From: Pseudoalteromonas luteoviolacea NCIMB 1944
GTDB lineage: Bacteria > Pseudomonadota > Gammaproteobacteria > Enterobacterales > Alteromonadaceae
Reading direction: 5' to 3'
Assembly: GCF_001625565.1 (NCBI RefSeq)
Contig: NZ_AUXS01000022.1
Coordinates: 1 to 64,000, forward strand
Length of the DNA: 64,000 nt
This document shows positions 8,153 through 17,939 of the stretch, piece after piece. Under the pieces are notes generated by a model, which had not been told where the DNA came from, ran no database searches, and saw nothing but the letters and a program-made list of their open reading frames with translations. The translations under genes were made by a program, and so were the position numbers. Every line of letters starts with the position of its first letter. Position 1 is the first letter of the stretch.

Positions 8153-8812
8153 ATGCTAAATATGAATTTTACTGAACAAGTCATTGTCCATACTGTCGAT
8201 CAACCTTGGTTAGCCAGCCCAGCCAAAGGAGTCTGGCGCAAACCTCTGGAACGTGAGGACAAAGAGTCAGGGCACACCACCAGCGTTGTAAAATACGACG
8301 CAGGTTCAAAGTTTCAGCCACACCCACACCCGATGGGAGAAGAGATATTTGTACTAGAGGGCGTGTTCTCTGACGAGTATGGAGATTACCCGGCTGGCAC
8401 CTATTTGCGCAATCCACCAAATAGTGTGCACGCCCCTTTTAGCCAACATGGTTGCGTTATTTTTGTAAAACTCAACCAATTTGATCAACAGGACACACAA
8501 ACAGTGCGGATCAATACCAGAGAAACTACGTGGCAAAAGGGGCAAGGCAATTTACAGGTTATGCCACTACACAGTTTTGCGCATCAACATACAGCCTTAG
8601 TTAAGTGGCCCGCCAACGAGCAATTTGTGCCACACAAACACTTTGGCGGAGAGGAAATTTTTGTTTTAGAGGGCGAATTTATTGACCAGCATGGCAAATA
8701 CCCAGCAGGTACATGGCTGCGCAGCCCACACATGAGTGAACATACACCCCATGTCGAGCAACCAACACTAATTTTGGTGAAAGTGGGACATCTGGGGACG
8801 ATTGAACGGTGA
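8153..8812 (+). CDS. Double-cupin protein, ChrR-like
   Basis: A 219-residue protein with two tandem cupin domains, each with the metal-binding pattern of the ChrR-type cupin: first FQPHPHPMGEEIFVLEGVF (about residues 53-71) with DYPAGTYLRNPPNS, second FVPHKHFGGEEIFVLEGEF (about 159-177) with KYPAGTWLRSPHMS. The two halves are clearly internal repeats. Histidines and Glu of each box can bind Zn or Fe. It lacks the N-terminal helical anti-sigma domain of ChrR, so it is more likely a metal-dependent enzyme (dioxygenase or isomerase type) than a sigma regulator. It lies in the operon with the SDR gene. The ATG at 8153 has GAG 7 bases upstream; an alternative ATG lies at 8162. Confidence 0.8.
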   Translation: MLNMNFTEQVIVHTVDQPWLASPAKGVWRKPLEREDKESGHTTSVVKYDAGSKFQPHPHPMGEEIFVLEGVFSDEYGDYPAGTYLRNPPNSVHAPFSQHGCVIFVKLNQFDQQDTQTVRINTRETTWQKGQGNLQVMPLHSFAHQHTALVKWPANEQFVPHKHFGGEEIFVLEGEFIDQHGKYPAGTWLRSPHMSEHTPHVEQPTLILVKVGHLGTIER

Positions 8813-8894
8813 CATGACGTTGTTGTGAGACCTGTTGCTTGGTTATAATTCGCGTACATAACGATACTTATCGCCGCTTACTCGGAGCTCAACC

Positions 8895-9203
8895 ATGAAA
8901 AAACTCTCTAAAGTACAAGAAAAACAACAAGCTCTTGTACTAGACGTCGCAGACCGACTCGAAGCACAAGCCCGCGAGGAAATCCCCGGTATGTTGCAAT
9001 GCTGGTTTGATATGGAGTTTCATCTCTTTCCAAGCTCTTTACTATTGTGCTTTCAGTTTGACAGCGAACAAGCCCTAGAAGCTGCAAAACCAGAGCTACT
9101 TAAATGGCAAAAGCGCCTCAGTGCAGCCATGGTTAAAAAGGGCGTGATCTTAAAAGATATGCGTAAACACTTAGTGTTTACCATGAAAGGACCTGAGGAT
9201 TAA
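8895..9203 (+). CDS. Small conserved-looking cytoplasmic protein
   Basis: A 102-residue protein with no signal peptide or membrane segment. The N-terminus is charged and helical (KVQEKQQALVLDVADRLEAQARE), the middle hydrophobic and aromatic (MLQCWFDMEFHLFPSSLLLCFQF), and the C-terminus basic (AMVKKGVILKDMRKHLVF). The start has a good RBS (GGAG 8 bases upstream). I do not recognise the family, and it shows no catalytic motif. It follows the SDR and cupin genes by 80 bases on the same strand but has its own RBS and may have its own promoter. Confidence 0.6.
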   Translation: MKKLSKVQEKQQALVLDVADRLEAQAREEIPGMLQCWFDMEFHLFPSSLLLCFQFDSEQALEAAKPELLKWQKRLSAAMVKKGVILKDMRKHLVFTMKGPED

Positions 9204-9698
9204 GTCTGGTTAATTCAGCCGTTCAAGCGGCTGAAAAAATGCCGCCAGACGCAAACGCCAGCCTTATACATCTACGCTCAACAAACGATGAATATCGAGA
9301 AAAGTTGAGCCAATTATTCACGCTCAATGTCGCCAAAAGCCAAACTGATTTAGTCTGTCGTTGATTCAAGGAATAAGATTTAACAACAGCGTTTTAAAGC
9401 CATTTTTACGCATGGGTAGCGAGATAAAAAAATCCTATGCGAAGTATTACAACACCTCGTCTTCCCAACAAAAAAACCTAAATAGTCTGGCAGGGCCTTA
9501 ATTGGCCTCTCGCCTTTTTATGCTCCGCAACAAGCTGAAAAACAGTGTAAAACCACCAACAAGACAAACATTCAAACCATTGATTTTTAAAATTATAATT
9601 TTTATAAGTTCTATTTTTAGTAGTTTATAAATTATCGATAAGACTCGACATCTCATGTTTCCTAAAGTGGACACCGACTTATAAAGGAAAACACAATT
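9204..9698. other. Intergenic upstream of SUMF1-type gene
   Basis: Contains a perfect 8-bp hairpin TTCAGCCG/CGGCTGAA (9215-9236) just after the preceding stop codon. It is followed by A residues rather than T on the plus strand, so it is not a standard terminator for that gene. The rest is AT-rich with no gene recognised, and the promoter of the 9699 gene should lie near 9590-9680. Confidence 0.5.
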
Positions 9699-11333
9699 AT
9701 GCTTACAACCTCCCTCCTAATGACATCCACATTAATTGGCACAGCAGGCTTAGGTGATTTAGATACACTCCCACAACAAGCGATAGAACCTATAATGATT
9801 ACACTGCCAAAGGGTGAATATACGCTGCGTGACACAGAAGGCAAATATCTAAACCGTACTGTACAAATAGCGCCATTTTCACTCGGTAAATATGAAGTCA
9901 CCGTTGCTGAGTTCAACCAGTTCATTCAAGCGACAAACTATACAATGCCGGATAAGTGCTATCACAAAACAGCCAATGGTCTCACTTTTGAAGCCAAAGG
10001 CAACTGGCAAGCCAACGATAAGTCTACCGGGTTTTATCACCCTGTTACGTGCATTACATGGCATGCCGCCCATGCATACACACAATGGCTCGCAAAAGTA
10101 ACCGGCAAACCCTACCGATTGCCCACCTCGGTGGAGTGGGCATACGCCGCCAAAGCAAAACAATCCAGTGATTACTATTTTGGCGATAAAGACAGAAACC
10201 CACAGGCCTGTGACTTCGAAAATGTGCGAGATTTAAGCTCCGAAGGCGAGCGACAATTTCACACTAATAGCAGCAATGGCCGCCTCAAGTGGGACTGCAT
10301 CGATAACACTGGCTATACCAGCGTGGTGGGTACATTCAAGCCAAATCAGTTTGGTCTCCATGACATGTTGTCAAACCTAAATGAAATGACGCTCAGCTGC
10401 CCTGAAGATTGGGGAGCCACTGAGACAAGCGAGCAAAATTGTCACACCAAAATCAGTGTAGGTGGAGATTGGAAATACGGGATAAAACCCTATTTTCACC
10501 GTTCAAACATGCCAACAGATTTCTCCGGGGCAGTCGAGGGCTTCCGTATTGCTTTATCAGGCTTAGCACCACCTATCGAACAACAAACTTTAAGAACCGC
10601 CGTATTTAAAGCCAGCCTTGAGGCTGCCCAACACGCTGCTCGCACTCAAAATAAGCTTGCAAGTGAAATTCCCGATGCAGTACAACAACTAAAAATCAAA
10701 CAAAATGGGTTATTAACTCACTTAAGCTGGCAAAAAAGCCCTGATCCTGAGGTCTCAAGCTATCGTGTTTATCGCAGCTACTCTAGTCGGGGTGCATTGA
10801 AGCTCATTGCAAACAACGTATTAGATCCCTACTTCACTGACGCGAATAGTGACGTTTTTACATATCGCTATGCTGTAGTTGCAGTTAAGCACTTTATGCA
10901 AAGTGACTATAGCAATCAAGTTTACGCTTCGCGGGTACATACTCACATACTACCAGGGCGCATTGAAGCCGAAAATACGGCTGGAAAAAACCGTAATACG
11001 GTAGAAGTAACCAATGACTTAGATGGACGTTACCACATCGGTGGTTGGCGTGGTGTACTCCCAGAACAAAGCAGTCGTTATAAAATAAAAGTATCAAAAG
11101 CGGGACTATACAAGGTCCACTCCCGGGTTGCCTCTAAAGAAAGTAACCAAGGGTTTACGCTCTCTGTAAATGGCAAACAATATCCGTTCCCAATTACCGA
11201 CACGGGTGGTTTTCAGCATTGGCAGACACAAGAAGGAACCGCGATTTTCTTAGAAAAAGGCGAACATCACCTCGACCTTGCAGTCACTGAAGGAAATTGG
11301 CGCCTAAACTGGATTGACATGCATCCAATGTAA
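9699..11333 (+). CDS. Exported SUMF1/FGE-fold protein with FN3-like and CBM-like domains
   Basis: A 544-residue protein with a weak N-terminal signal sequence (MLTTSLLMTSTLIGTAGLG). Domain 1 (about 30-290) is the formylglycine-generating-enzyme-like sulfatase-modifying factor fold: IMITLPKGEYTLRDTEG, FSLGKYEVTVAEFNQF, PVTCITWHAAHAYTQWL, YRLPTSVEWAYAAKA, GLHDMLSNLNEMT, VGGDW and GFRIALS. Domain 2 (about 345-410) resembles fibronectin type III (LSWQKSPDPEVSSYRVYRS). Domain 3 (about 425-544) looks like a carbohydrate-binding module of the CBM6/35 type (GRIEAENTAG, GLYKVHSRVAS, NWRLNWIDMH). There is no lipobox. The combination suggests a secreted or periplasmic glycan-binding protein with a C-type-lectin-related fold rather than a true sulfatase activator, because no sulfatase gene is near. 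The RBS AAAGGA supports the start. Confidence 0.75.
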   Translation: MLTTSLLMTSTLIGTAGLGDLDTLPQQAIEPIMITLPKGEYTLRDTEGKYLNRTVQIAPFSLGKYEVTVAEFNQFIQATNYTMPDKCYHKTANGLTFEAKGNWQANDKSTGFYHPVTCITWHAAHAYTQWLAKVTGKPYRLPTSVEWAYAAKAKQSSDYYFGDKDRNPQACDFENVRDLSSEGERQFHTNSSNGRLKWDCIDNTGYTSVVGTFKPNQFGLHDMLSNLNEMTLSCPEDWGATETSEQNCHTKISVGGDWKYGIKPYFHRSNMPTDFSGAVEGFRIALSGLAPPIEQQTLRTAVFKASLEAAQHAARTQNKLASEIPDAVQQLKIKQNGLLTHLSWQKSPDPEVSSYRVYRSYSSRGALKLIANNVLDPYFTDANSDVFTYRYAVVAVKHFMQSDYSNQVYASRVHTHILPGRIEAENTAGKNRNTVEVTNDLDGRYHIGGWRGVLPEQSSRYKIKVSKAGLYKVHSRVASKESNQGFTLSVNGKQYPFPITDTGGFQHWQTQEGTAIFLEKGEHHLDLAVTEGNWRLNWIDMHPM

Positions 11334-11347
11334 ACTCCCTTTAGCAA

Positions 11348-13138
11348 TTACAAATATTGGCTATGCCTCGCCTTAAAACTAGGTGAGGCAAACTGTTCAA
11401 TATGGCTTTGATAAATATGCAAGTGCTCACTGACTTGTTCACTTTCTAATTTAAGTAACAGCAATGCCATGGGGACACTTACCCAATAGTTACTTTCTTG
11501 TCTAGCCACTTCAAATGCCCGTTCCACATAATGCCATGCTTCTGCTGACCCCATTGCAACTTGTTTTTTTGCGATCAGCTTTGCGCGCAATACGTCATCG
11601 TTCAGCGCCGCAGTAAATGCGACTAGCCCTTGCCAATTTTTCTCCGTGATCAGTAGGTTGCTTGCAAGATCCGCAACGGCATAATATACCCAGCGATTCT
11701 CTTCGCTCACAGGTCGTAAAATTGCACGTTGTAAATGAGTGAGCTTTTCACTCGCGACCTTGGCAAAAATTGCTTGATGATAATCTCTGAGCATCAGGTG
11801 GCTCTCATCCAATCCAAACTGTGTGACTACTTGGCTTACTAGTGCAAGATAACGATATTTATCAGTTGATTGTTGATGACGCGCAGCCAGTTTTGATAGT
11901 TGATAATAGCTCGCAAGCTCTAACTGAGTGCGCCCTGCCAATTTTGCTAATTGCGCAGCATCAATTAAATACATTTTTAGTATCCGATACTCCTCTGTTA
12001 GAGACAGCGATTGTACGAGTAACTGTTTAGTTTCACTTTGTAAACCCGCTAATTTAAGCTTTTCAAACTGTTTATCTGCGAGGTTTAATGATTGTACGGC
12101 CAATGCATTTTGCCCTTGGCCATACAAAAGCTGTCCTTTTAGTAGGTTGAACAATGCCTGATGGAACTGATCCTTAACCCTCAACTGATTTTGATACTGG
12201 TGAAGCAAGGTACTGGCTCTGTCATATTCCAATCCCTCAATTAACTGAGAAATAAGCACATATGCGATACTTAAATTATCCGAAGATGCCGCATTCATTA
12301 AGGTAAGCTCAGCTGTTACTTGATTCTCTGATACCAACTCAAAATAGCGTGAGTGTGAAAGCAGCTCTATTTGACCGTGAACACGATTTGCTAATAACGC
12401 AACGTCGTCTGCAATAACAAAGCTTTGCCACTGTCTACTCTCACCACTTAATGTATAGTCAAGTAGATAGCTGACTCCCCCTGCCATACTCAGTTTTGTA
12501 ATTTCCCCGCGCACAGTGAGCATACGAGTTCCCTCATGCGGCTTTAAAGTATGGCTTTGCCGTGAAGTCAAAGTATTGACTTTTTTCAACGGGCTTAGCT
12601 CAACATCCAATTGTGTACTTAACGCTTCATTTAGTTGCTGTACAATTTGAGATTCTACCTCTGAGTGCGGTGTTACGGTTATTGGTGAAAGGGCAAGAGC
12701 ATATTTTGAAGTCGCTTTTTGCAAGCTCGATTGCTGCGCACCTAGATACGCAATTCCACATGTGAAAATAAACAACAGTGCACTGACTACCCAAAAGCGA
12801 CTGCCGCTATGTTGTATGGGTGTTTTATTTACAGATAGCTGCGCACGAGCCTGAGTGAGGGAGAGTTGCCACTTGTAACCTCTTTTAGGGAATGTCTGAA
12901 TTGCGTCACTGCCTAACACTGCACGTAACTGACTAATGGTTTGAAAAACTACTTGCTCGGTGACGTCCTTATCTTGCCAAAGTACTTGCAAAATGGCCTC
13001 TTTGCTCCAGATTTTTTCCGGTTCATTTAAAAGCAGTATCAATAAGTTTAATTGTGTTTCTGTCAATGCGACGACATCACCGTGCCGATATAGGGTGCTA
13101 GTACTGGGGTTAAATTCAAAGTCACGAAAATAAAGCAT
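11348..13138 (-). CDS. ToxR/CadC-type membrane regulator with TPR-like domain
   Basis: A protein of 596 residues. The N-terminal winged-helix of the Trans_reg_C type runs through about residue 95 (ALTETQLNLLILLLNEPEKIWSKEAIL, VFQTISQLRAVLG, FPKRGYKWQL). One transmembrane helix follows near residue 125 (FWVVSALLFIFTCGIAYLGA). Then comes a long periplasmic region rich in helices, probably TPR-like repeats, and a weaker TolB-like segment about 150-260. The regulator acts from the inner membrane without a separate kinase. The ATG at 13138 is preferred to the TTG at 13159. Its 3' end converges with the SUMF1-type gene 14 bases away. A second, larger regulator of the same architecture lies just upstream on the same strand, so the pair probably arose by duplication. 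The signal and targets are unknown. Confidence 0.75.
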   Translation of the reverse strand: MLYFRDFEFNPSTSTLYRHGDVVALTETQLNLLILLLNEPEKIWSKEAILQVLWQDKDVTEQVVFQTISQLRAVLGSDAIQTFPKRGYKWQLSLTQARAQLSVNKTPIQHSGSRFWVVSALLFIFTCGIAYLGAQQSSLQKATSKYALALSPITVTPHSEVESQIVQQLNEALSTQLDVELSPLKKVNTLTSRQSHTLKPHEGTRMLTVRGEITKLSMAGGVSYLLDYTLSGESRQWQSFVIADDVALLANRVHGQIELLSHSRYFELVSENQVTAELTLMNAASSDNLSIAYVLISQLIEGLEYDRASTLLHQYQNQLRVKDQFHQALFNLLKGQLLYGQGQNALAVQSLNLADKQFEKLKLAGLQSETKQLLVQSLSLTEEYRILKMYLIDAAQLAKLAGRTQLELASYYQLSKLAARHQQSTDKYRYLALVSQVVTQFGLDESHLMLRDYHQAIFAKVASEKLTHLQRAILRPVSEENRWVYYAVADLASNLLITEKNWQGLVAFTAALNDDVLRAKLIAKKQVAMGSAEAWHYVERAFEVARQESNYWVSVPMALLLLKLESEQVSEHLHIYQSHIEQFASPSFKARHSQYL

Positions 13139-13286
13139 CTTGTAGTGTAAGCTAAGCAATAAATATTAGAGGCCAATCAAAAGTCCCCAAAATAACAACA
13201 CCCTACATAAATTACAAATAAGAATTCAACAACAACTTATCCTGAATAGGGTGACTTCGAATATGCAGTTAACTTGTGTTTCGAGT

Positions 13287-13320
13287 GTAGATAGCAGGTA
13301 CATATGTGCCTGCTATCTAC
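13287..13320. repeat. 12-bp perfect inverted repeat between the two regulators
   Basis: GTAGATAGCAGG, 10-base spacer TACATATGTG, CCTGCTATCTAC. The dyad is perfect over 12 bp on each side and the spacer itself is partly palindromic. Neither strand has a T-run next to it, so it is more likely an operator or a structured leader of the 13138 gene than a terminator. Confidence 0.5.
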
Positions 13321-13535
13321 AACCAGTACTAGTATGGAGTACAAATCAATCGAACACCATTGAGTGCTATATCGCCACCACTACCTTAACTGTCCTCTAC
13401 ACGGTTAATAATGCCGGATAAAGCCTGACATGCCGGACAAGTATATTTACTTGTCTAATTACCCCAAAATGTATTATTTTCAGCGGAAAATAAACGCACC
13501 AGAAGTGAAAAAGTAAAGTTAATAAAGCATCAAAA

Positions 13536-15776
13536 TCACAGCAAACCATCAATACGGTCAGCCAACTTTTTTCGCGTTTCTAGATGTTTTGCAAGTAGCT
13601 TTTGAAACTCTGGCAAGGGTTGTAATGACTGCAATAAATGATTATTTTTTAGCGTCCACCACTGAGAATTAAGTGACTCCACCCAACCCATTTCAAGCGC
13701 GTTTGCCAAGTGGTTTAAAGCACGCTGATGATTTCCTTGCAATGCATTTACTTCAGCCAAAGAAAACTGCGTTTGTACCTTATCAAAAACTTCACCTTGC
13801 CCCAGTAAATTATCTACTTTTCTTAACAGTTGCAGCCCACGTTTAGTGTCGTGCAGCTGTATAAGAGTGGCAGCATACAAGATGATTGACTGGTAGTTGT
13901 CTGTACTCACTTCAACCCGCCCTAGCGTGTCGTGCTGCCAACTTGGATAAACTTGTAGCAAAGTGTTTTTTGCCGCTTCAAATTGCGCAGCTCTATATTG
14001 TGCGCGAGCCAGTTTTAATCTCGCAGCGACACTATAAGGAAGTCGAAACACTCGATTTCGTATATTCGCTAAGATCTGCGCCTCGTTTTTACTTTCGCTC
14101 AGAGCAATCATGTCCAACGAATGTATAAAGTGGCCATGTAAAGGCTCCATTCGATTCAACAGTACTCGAGCGGCCTGCTCTGCGCCGACGCTAAGGTAAG
14201 CGAGCACCTGTTGTTCACACACTTCAATACTTGAACAAACATCAAAAAGTGCTGGAGTCTGCCTATGCCAATTTGCCATCGCCAAAATAGACGTCTGAGT
14301 ATGCCGATTCACCTTAGCAGCATCCAATAACTGAGTACCCGAGTCAGGATCCAGCTCTAGGGCTTGCTGATATATAAGCTGTGCCGAGTTTTGTTTCCCC
14401 ATGGATTTTAACAAAAAGCTCATCGCTCGCTTTAGGGGCGCTGACAGTGGGTTTAATATTATCGCCTGCTCCAAGTGGGCTACAGCCTCTGATTGTTTAC
14501 CCAAGCGATTGAGCAATTTGCTATACCAAAGATGTGTTGTAGCATTGTTTTCAATCTCCAGCGATAAACTCAGCGCATCTTGAGCATGGCGATAAAGTGC
14601 AAAGTTGCCTGTCGCCGCAGCTTTGTCTGATAACAGCATCCCCTGCGTGGCCAGTGCTAAAGGCGAATTGGGCTTCAGTGCTAATGCCTTTTCGATATGT
14701 GGAAGCGCAGCATTGATTGCCTCCATCTCACCCCAACTACCAAATGTGTGTAAAAAAGCATAACTAATGGCTAGGCCTATATGTGCATCTGCGTAATCCG
14801 GCTCTAACGCCAGACTATGCTCAAAATAGGTGACCGCCTTGTTCAATGAATCAGGCGTCCTTTGACGCCAATGATATTGCCCCATTAGATACCACTCATA
14901 CGCTTGCGCATCGATGTCTTGTCGCTGTTTTTCATGGGTACTCTTGGTATTGTCTATAACACCAGATAAGGAAGCGCTCACTTCATCTTGAAGCTGAAAA
15001 CTAGTATCGGATTGACCAGTATAGATTTTTGACCACAATAGCTGACCATCATGAGTGCCTATTATCCTTACATGAATACGCGTTTGTTCACCCATTTTTT
15101 GTATATGGCCATCTAGGATCGCGTCAACTTGTAGCGCCTTACCTATCTCCGTGGCACTGTCATTATCTCGATATAAAAATGATGAATAACGTGAAATCAC
15201 CTTAAGCGACTTTACCTGAGACAATTGATTGATAATGGCGTCAGATAACCCTTCCGCGAAATATTGGCTATCTTGCAATGGGCTTAAGTCTTCAAACGGT
15301 AATACCGCTATAGAATGGACATTTACCGACTGAGGCTCGGCTTTTTCATCCGGCTGAGTGAAATACCAAATCAAAAATAAGATTGGCAGTACACAACATA
15401 TTGCCACGAACTTTTGCTGTGTGGCGCTCTCCATACTCGATACATAAGGTGTCTCAACCTTCTTCACCTCAGCAATGAGTAGATAGCCTTCATTCGGTAT
15501 GGTTTTTATAAAAATGGGATTGCGCGCACTGTCATCAAGCGCTTTGCGAATTTTGCTGATAGTCACCGACAAAATGTCAGCCGCAACAAATTTGCCAGCC
15601 CAAACTTGTTCGAATATTGTCTCTTTGGTGACAACCTTTCCGGCCTCTTGGATCAATAGCAAAAGTACTTGCATACTCTTATTGTCGAGCATACGCGTTT
15701 CTGATTTGTTTTTGATGCTGTTGGTCTTCGGGCATACCAGCCAGCGACCGAGCTGATACTGTTGACTGTGCATCAT
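13536..15776 (-). CDS. CadC-type membrane regulator with TolB-like and TPR domains
   Basis: A 746-residue protein. An N-terminal winged-helix DNA-binding domain (about 5-105: LDNKSMQVLLLLIQEAGKVV, VWAGKFVAADILSVTISKIRKAL, TIPNEGYLL) precedes a transmembrane helix near 128-145 (FVAICCVLPILFLIWYF). A TolB-like N-terminal domain starts at about 155 (SIAVLPFEDLSPLQDSQYF, GLSDAIINQLSQ, VDAILDGHI, GTHDGQLLWS). Then tetratricopeptide repeats run from about 285 to the end (YEWYLMGQYHWRQRTPDS, YFEHSLALEPDYADAHIGL, EKALALKPNSPLALATQGM). This architecture is common in Alteromonadales, where it forms one-component signalling. The gene is followed by the related regulator at 11348-13138 after 397 bases. 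No target is visible next to it except the divergent serine hydrolase gene. Confidence 0.82.
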   Translation of the reverse strand: MMHSQQYQLGRWLVCPKTNSIKNKSETRMLDNKSMQVLLLLIQEAGKVVTKETIFEQVWAGKFVAADILSVTISKIRKALDDSARNPIFIKTIPNEGYLLIAEVKKVETPYVSSMESATQQKFVAICCVLPILFLIWYFTQPDEKAEPQSVNVHSIAVLPFEDLSPLQDSQYFAEGLSDAIINQLSQVKSLKVISRYSSFLYRDNDSATEIGKALQVDAILDGHIQKMGEQTRIHVRIIGTHDGQLLWSKIYTGQSDTSFQLQDEVSASLSGVIDNTKSTHEKQRQDIDAQAYEWYLMGQYHWRQRTPDSLNKAVTYFEHSLALEPDYADAHIGLAISYAFLHTFGSWGEMEAINAALPHIEKALALKPNSPLALATQGMLLSDKAAATGNFALYRHAQDALSLSLEIENNATTHLWYSKLLNRLGKQSEAVAHLEQAIILNPLSAPLKRAMSFLLKSMGKQNSAQLIYQQALELDPDSGTQLLDAAKVNRHTQTSILAMANWHRQTPALFDVCSSIEVCEQQVLAYLSVGAEQAARVLLNRMEPLHGHFIHSLDMIALSESKNEAQILANIRNRVFRLPYSVAARLKLARAQYRAAQFEAAKNTLLQVYPSWQHDTLGRVEVSTDNYQSIILYAATLIQLHDTKRGLQLLRKVDNLLGQGEVFDKVQTQFSLAEVNALQGNHQRALNHLANALEMGWVESLNSQWWTLKNNHLLQSLQPLPEFQKLLAKHLETRKKLADRIDGLL

Positions 15777-16170
15777 CCCCTAATCCCACTCGGTAAATAT
15801 ATTTCTAGTTGCAAGCAGCGGTCCTCATTGACACCCCATTGTTTAATTTTGCCATGCAGAATGAACACAATTGGCAATACTTTGGGCCATAGACATTGTG
15901 CAGACTGCATATATAAATATCAAAAATAAACGCTTAAGCGTAGTGTCTAACGCTGACTCGCCTCAAAACCAAAGTCTCAACGAGTGTTAAAATCCGCGGA
16001 ACTCGGATATTTCGACATAACCATAAAACCATATACCATTGAAAGTATTGGATATATTTTTATTTAGCAAACACTATTTGTAACTTTAGAAGATTTAAGG
16101 TGTTTTAAGTTGCTCAAATTCCCTTGTCTTGTAGCGTTTGAGCAAATGACGTTAAATCAAGAGGCTTGTT
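15777..16170. other. Divergent intergenic region
   Basis: Lies between the CadC-type regulator (minus) and the serine hydrolase (plus), so it must contain both promoters. It is AT-rich; I see no clear operator or gene. Confidence 0.4.
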
Positions 16171-17391
16171 ATGGGCAATTCAATAAATCTAAAAAAAACC
16201 ATGTTATTGGCCGCACTGCTAAGTTTGAGCAGCACAACAATGGCAAACAGTGTTTCGCAATCTGATCACTTTGCACCAGTCGCCACACAAAAAGAACTTC
16301 AAGGGCGATTTTGGGATATCTCAGAGCTTGATAAAGCTTTTATAAGCTCCGCACCACAAGATATGAAAGATGGCACCCCAGTTGGAGAGTTGGCCTTACA
16401 TAGTAAAAACCAAGATGTGGTAATGCAATTCGCACAAGAGGTGGCGAATAAAAAACATGGTGACTACACCAGTATGTTGATTTCACATCAAGGAAAACTG
16501 GTTTTTGAATCTTACTTTTTGCGCGGTAGGATCAATTTACCTCATGACCAAGCATCCGCAGTGAAAGGCTACACCAGCTTGTTATTGGGCAGAGCCATTC
16601 AGCTTGGTTATTTAACCATGGCGGACTTACATAAACCCTTAGTCAGTTTTTTGCCTCAGTTAGATGCAAAAAAGTTCACCCAAGGCGCAAAAAATATCAC
16701 ATTGCATAAAGCACTGATTATGAGCGGTGGTCTGCAAATTCCAGAAGATAAAACCAAGGAGCTATCCCGCAATCAAAATGAATTCTCATTAAAAACATTG
16801 AAAAAGCTAAAAGGTCAGGGCTTTATCCAAGAGCTACTAGAACACAGTCAACCAATTACTTCTGAGTCTCAACGTTATCGCTACGGTAATTACAACCCAA
16901 CCTTGGTCATGCAAGTCATAGATGCCGTAGTACCAAGTGGTGCTGAGCAATTTATAAAAAAAGAATTGTTTAACAAGTTAGGCATTACAAACTTTACTTG
17001 GGCAAACGCAATAAGTGGATTACCAGAGGGTGGCTGGCGGGCATCAATGACATCAAGAGATATGCTCAAGCTCGCCCAACTCGTTAAAAATAACGGAAAA
17101 TGGCAAGGGGAGCAGTTGATTTCCCAGCATTATCTAAATAAGGCGATGCAAAAGCTTATTCGCCCTGTCTCAGACTGGATCCCAGACCATTACTCCTATG
17201 GTTACTTCTGGTACCAGACCGATATCAATGTGAAAGGTAAAAACTACAACGCCAATATCGCATGGGGCGGTGGTGGTCAGCGTCTGATAATTATCAAAGA
17301 GTTAGATTTAACGGTCGTGATCACCGGATACGATAGAGAAGACACAATTTTTGACCAAATAGCCCAAAGAGTTGTACCGGCATTTATTTAA
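16171..17391 (+). CDS. Exported serine hydrolase of the beta-lactamase/PBP4* family
   Basis: A 406-residue protein with a Sec signal peptide (MLLAALLSLSSTTMA, about residues 11-25). It belongs to the class C beta-lactamase-like serine hydrolases (PF00144). The nucleophile motif SxxK is at Ser129-Lys132 (SAVK) and the second motif YxN is Tyr238-Asn240 (YGN). The third element, normally KTG or HxG, is represented by WGGGGQR near residue 370, as in esterase and peptidase members of the family. It is probably a periplasmic esterase or D-aminopeptidase-type enzyme rather than a drug-resistance beta-lactamase. It is divergent from the membrane regulator at 13536-15776, which could control it (inference). 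The RBS is weak (AAGAGG 10 bases upstream). Confidence 0.8.
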   Translation: MGNSINLKKTMLLAALLSLSSTTMANSVSQSDHFAPVATQKELQGRFWDISELDKAFISSAPQDMKDGTPVGELALHSKNQDVVMQFAQEVANKKHGDYTSMLISHQGKLVFESYFLRGRINLPHDQASAVKGYTSLLLGRAIQLGYLTMADLHKPLVSFLPQLDAKKFTQGAKNITLHKALIMSGGLQIPEDKTKELSRNQNEFSLKTLKKLKGQGFIQELLEHSQPITSESQRYRYGNYNPTLVMQVIDAVVPSGAEQFIKKELFNKLGITNFTWANAISGLPEGGWRASMTSRDMLKLAQLVKNNGKWQGEQLISQHYLNKAMQKLIRPVSDWIPDHYSYGYFWYQTDINVKGKNYNANIAWGGGGQRLIIIKELDLTVVITGYDREDTIFDQIAQRVVPAFI

Positions 17392-17939
17392 CCCTTACGT
17401 ACTTATCAAGCGCCTCTCGTGTGGCGCTTTGAAAAGTCCATTTTGCAGCGCTATAGCCCACAGACATCGTTGATATTTGGGGTTTTTCACCATACAGGCG
17501 TCATCAAGCTCGTTTAACAGCCCTGCGCTGCGGTGTTAATTACCTTTATGTACAGCGCATATTTTGCATTAGATGATCCTCTTTTGCCTAATTCAGATTA
17601 TCAATCACCTTTGCTATTTAATGCTCCACCCCCAATAGCGCTGCTGGTAGGCTAAATCGTACTGCCTCAATTTATCAAACTTCAGAATACCTGAAATAAA
17701 AACATGTTTAATGTAAACGTCATGTTGACCTTTGGACTATTAAGAAATATCGTGTAATTCATAACCCGATCAGGCTATGAAATCGGCGCCGTTTAGCAGT
17801 CGTGAGCATGATTTGCTCACCCTTGTTTCTATTTTGGTACAGAGTTGTTAATGCAGAGTATTCTATTGGTGCATATCAACCCCCACATCGCAATAAAGCA
17901 AGGTAGAAAACGAGAGCAATCGCGGTGACTCAAAGCAAA
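17392..17939. other. Intergenic with two hairpins
   Basis: A hairpin AAGCGCC/GGCGCTT (17408-17429) with a short T-run may end the serine hydrolase transcript. A second dyad GTGAGCA/TGCTCAC lies at 17802-17820. No intact gene is seen. The right end leads into the decayed regulator of cassette A. Confidence 0.45.

Noticed and set aside
9215..9236. Terminator of the 8895 gene
   Set aside because: The perfect hairpin is followed by A residues on the plus strand and no T-run on either side downstream, so it is listed only as a hairpin.
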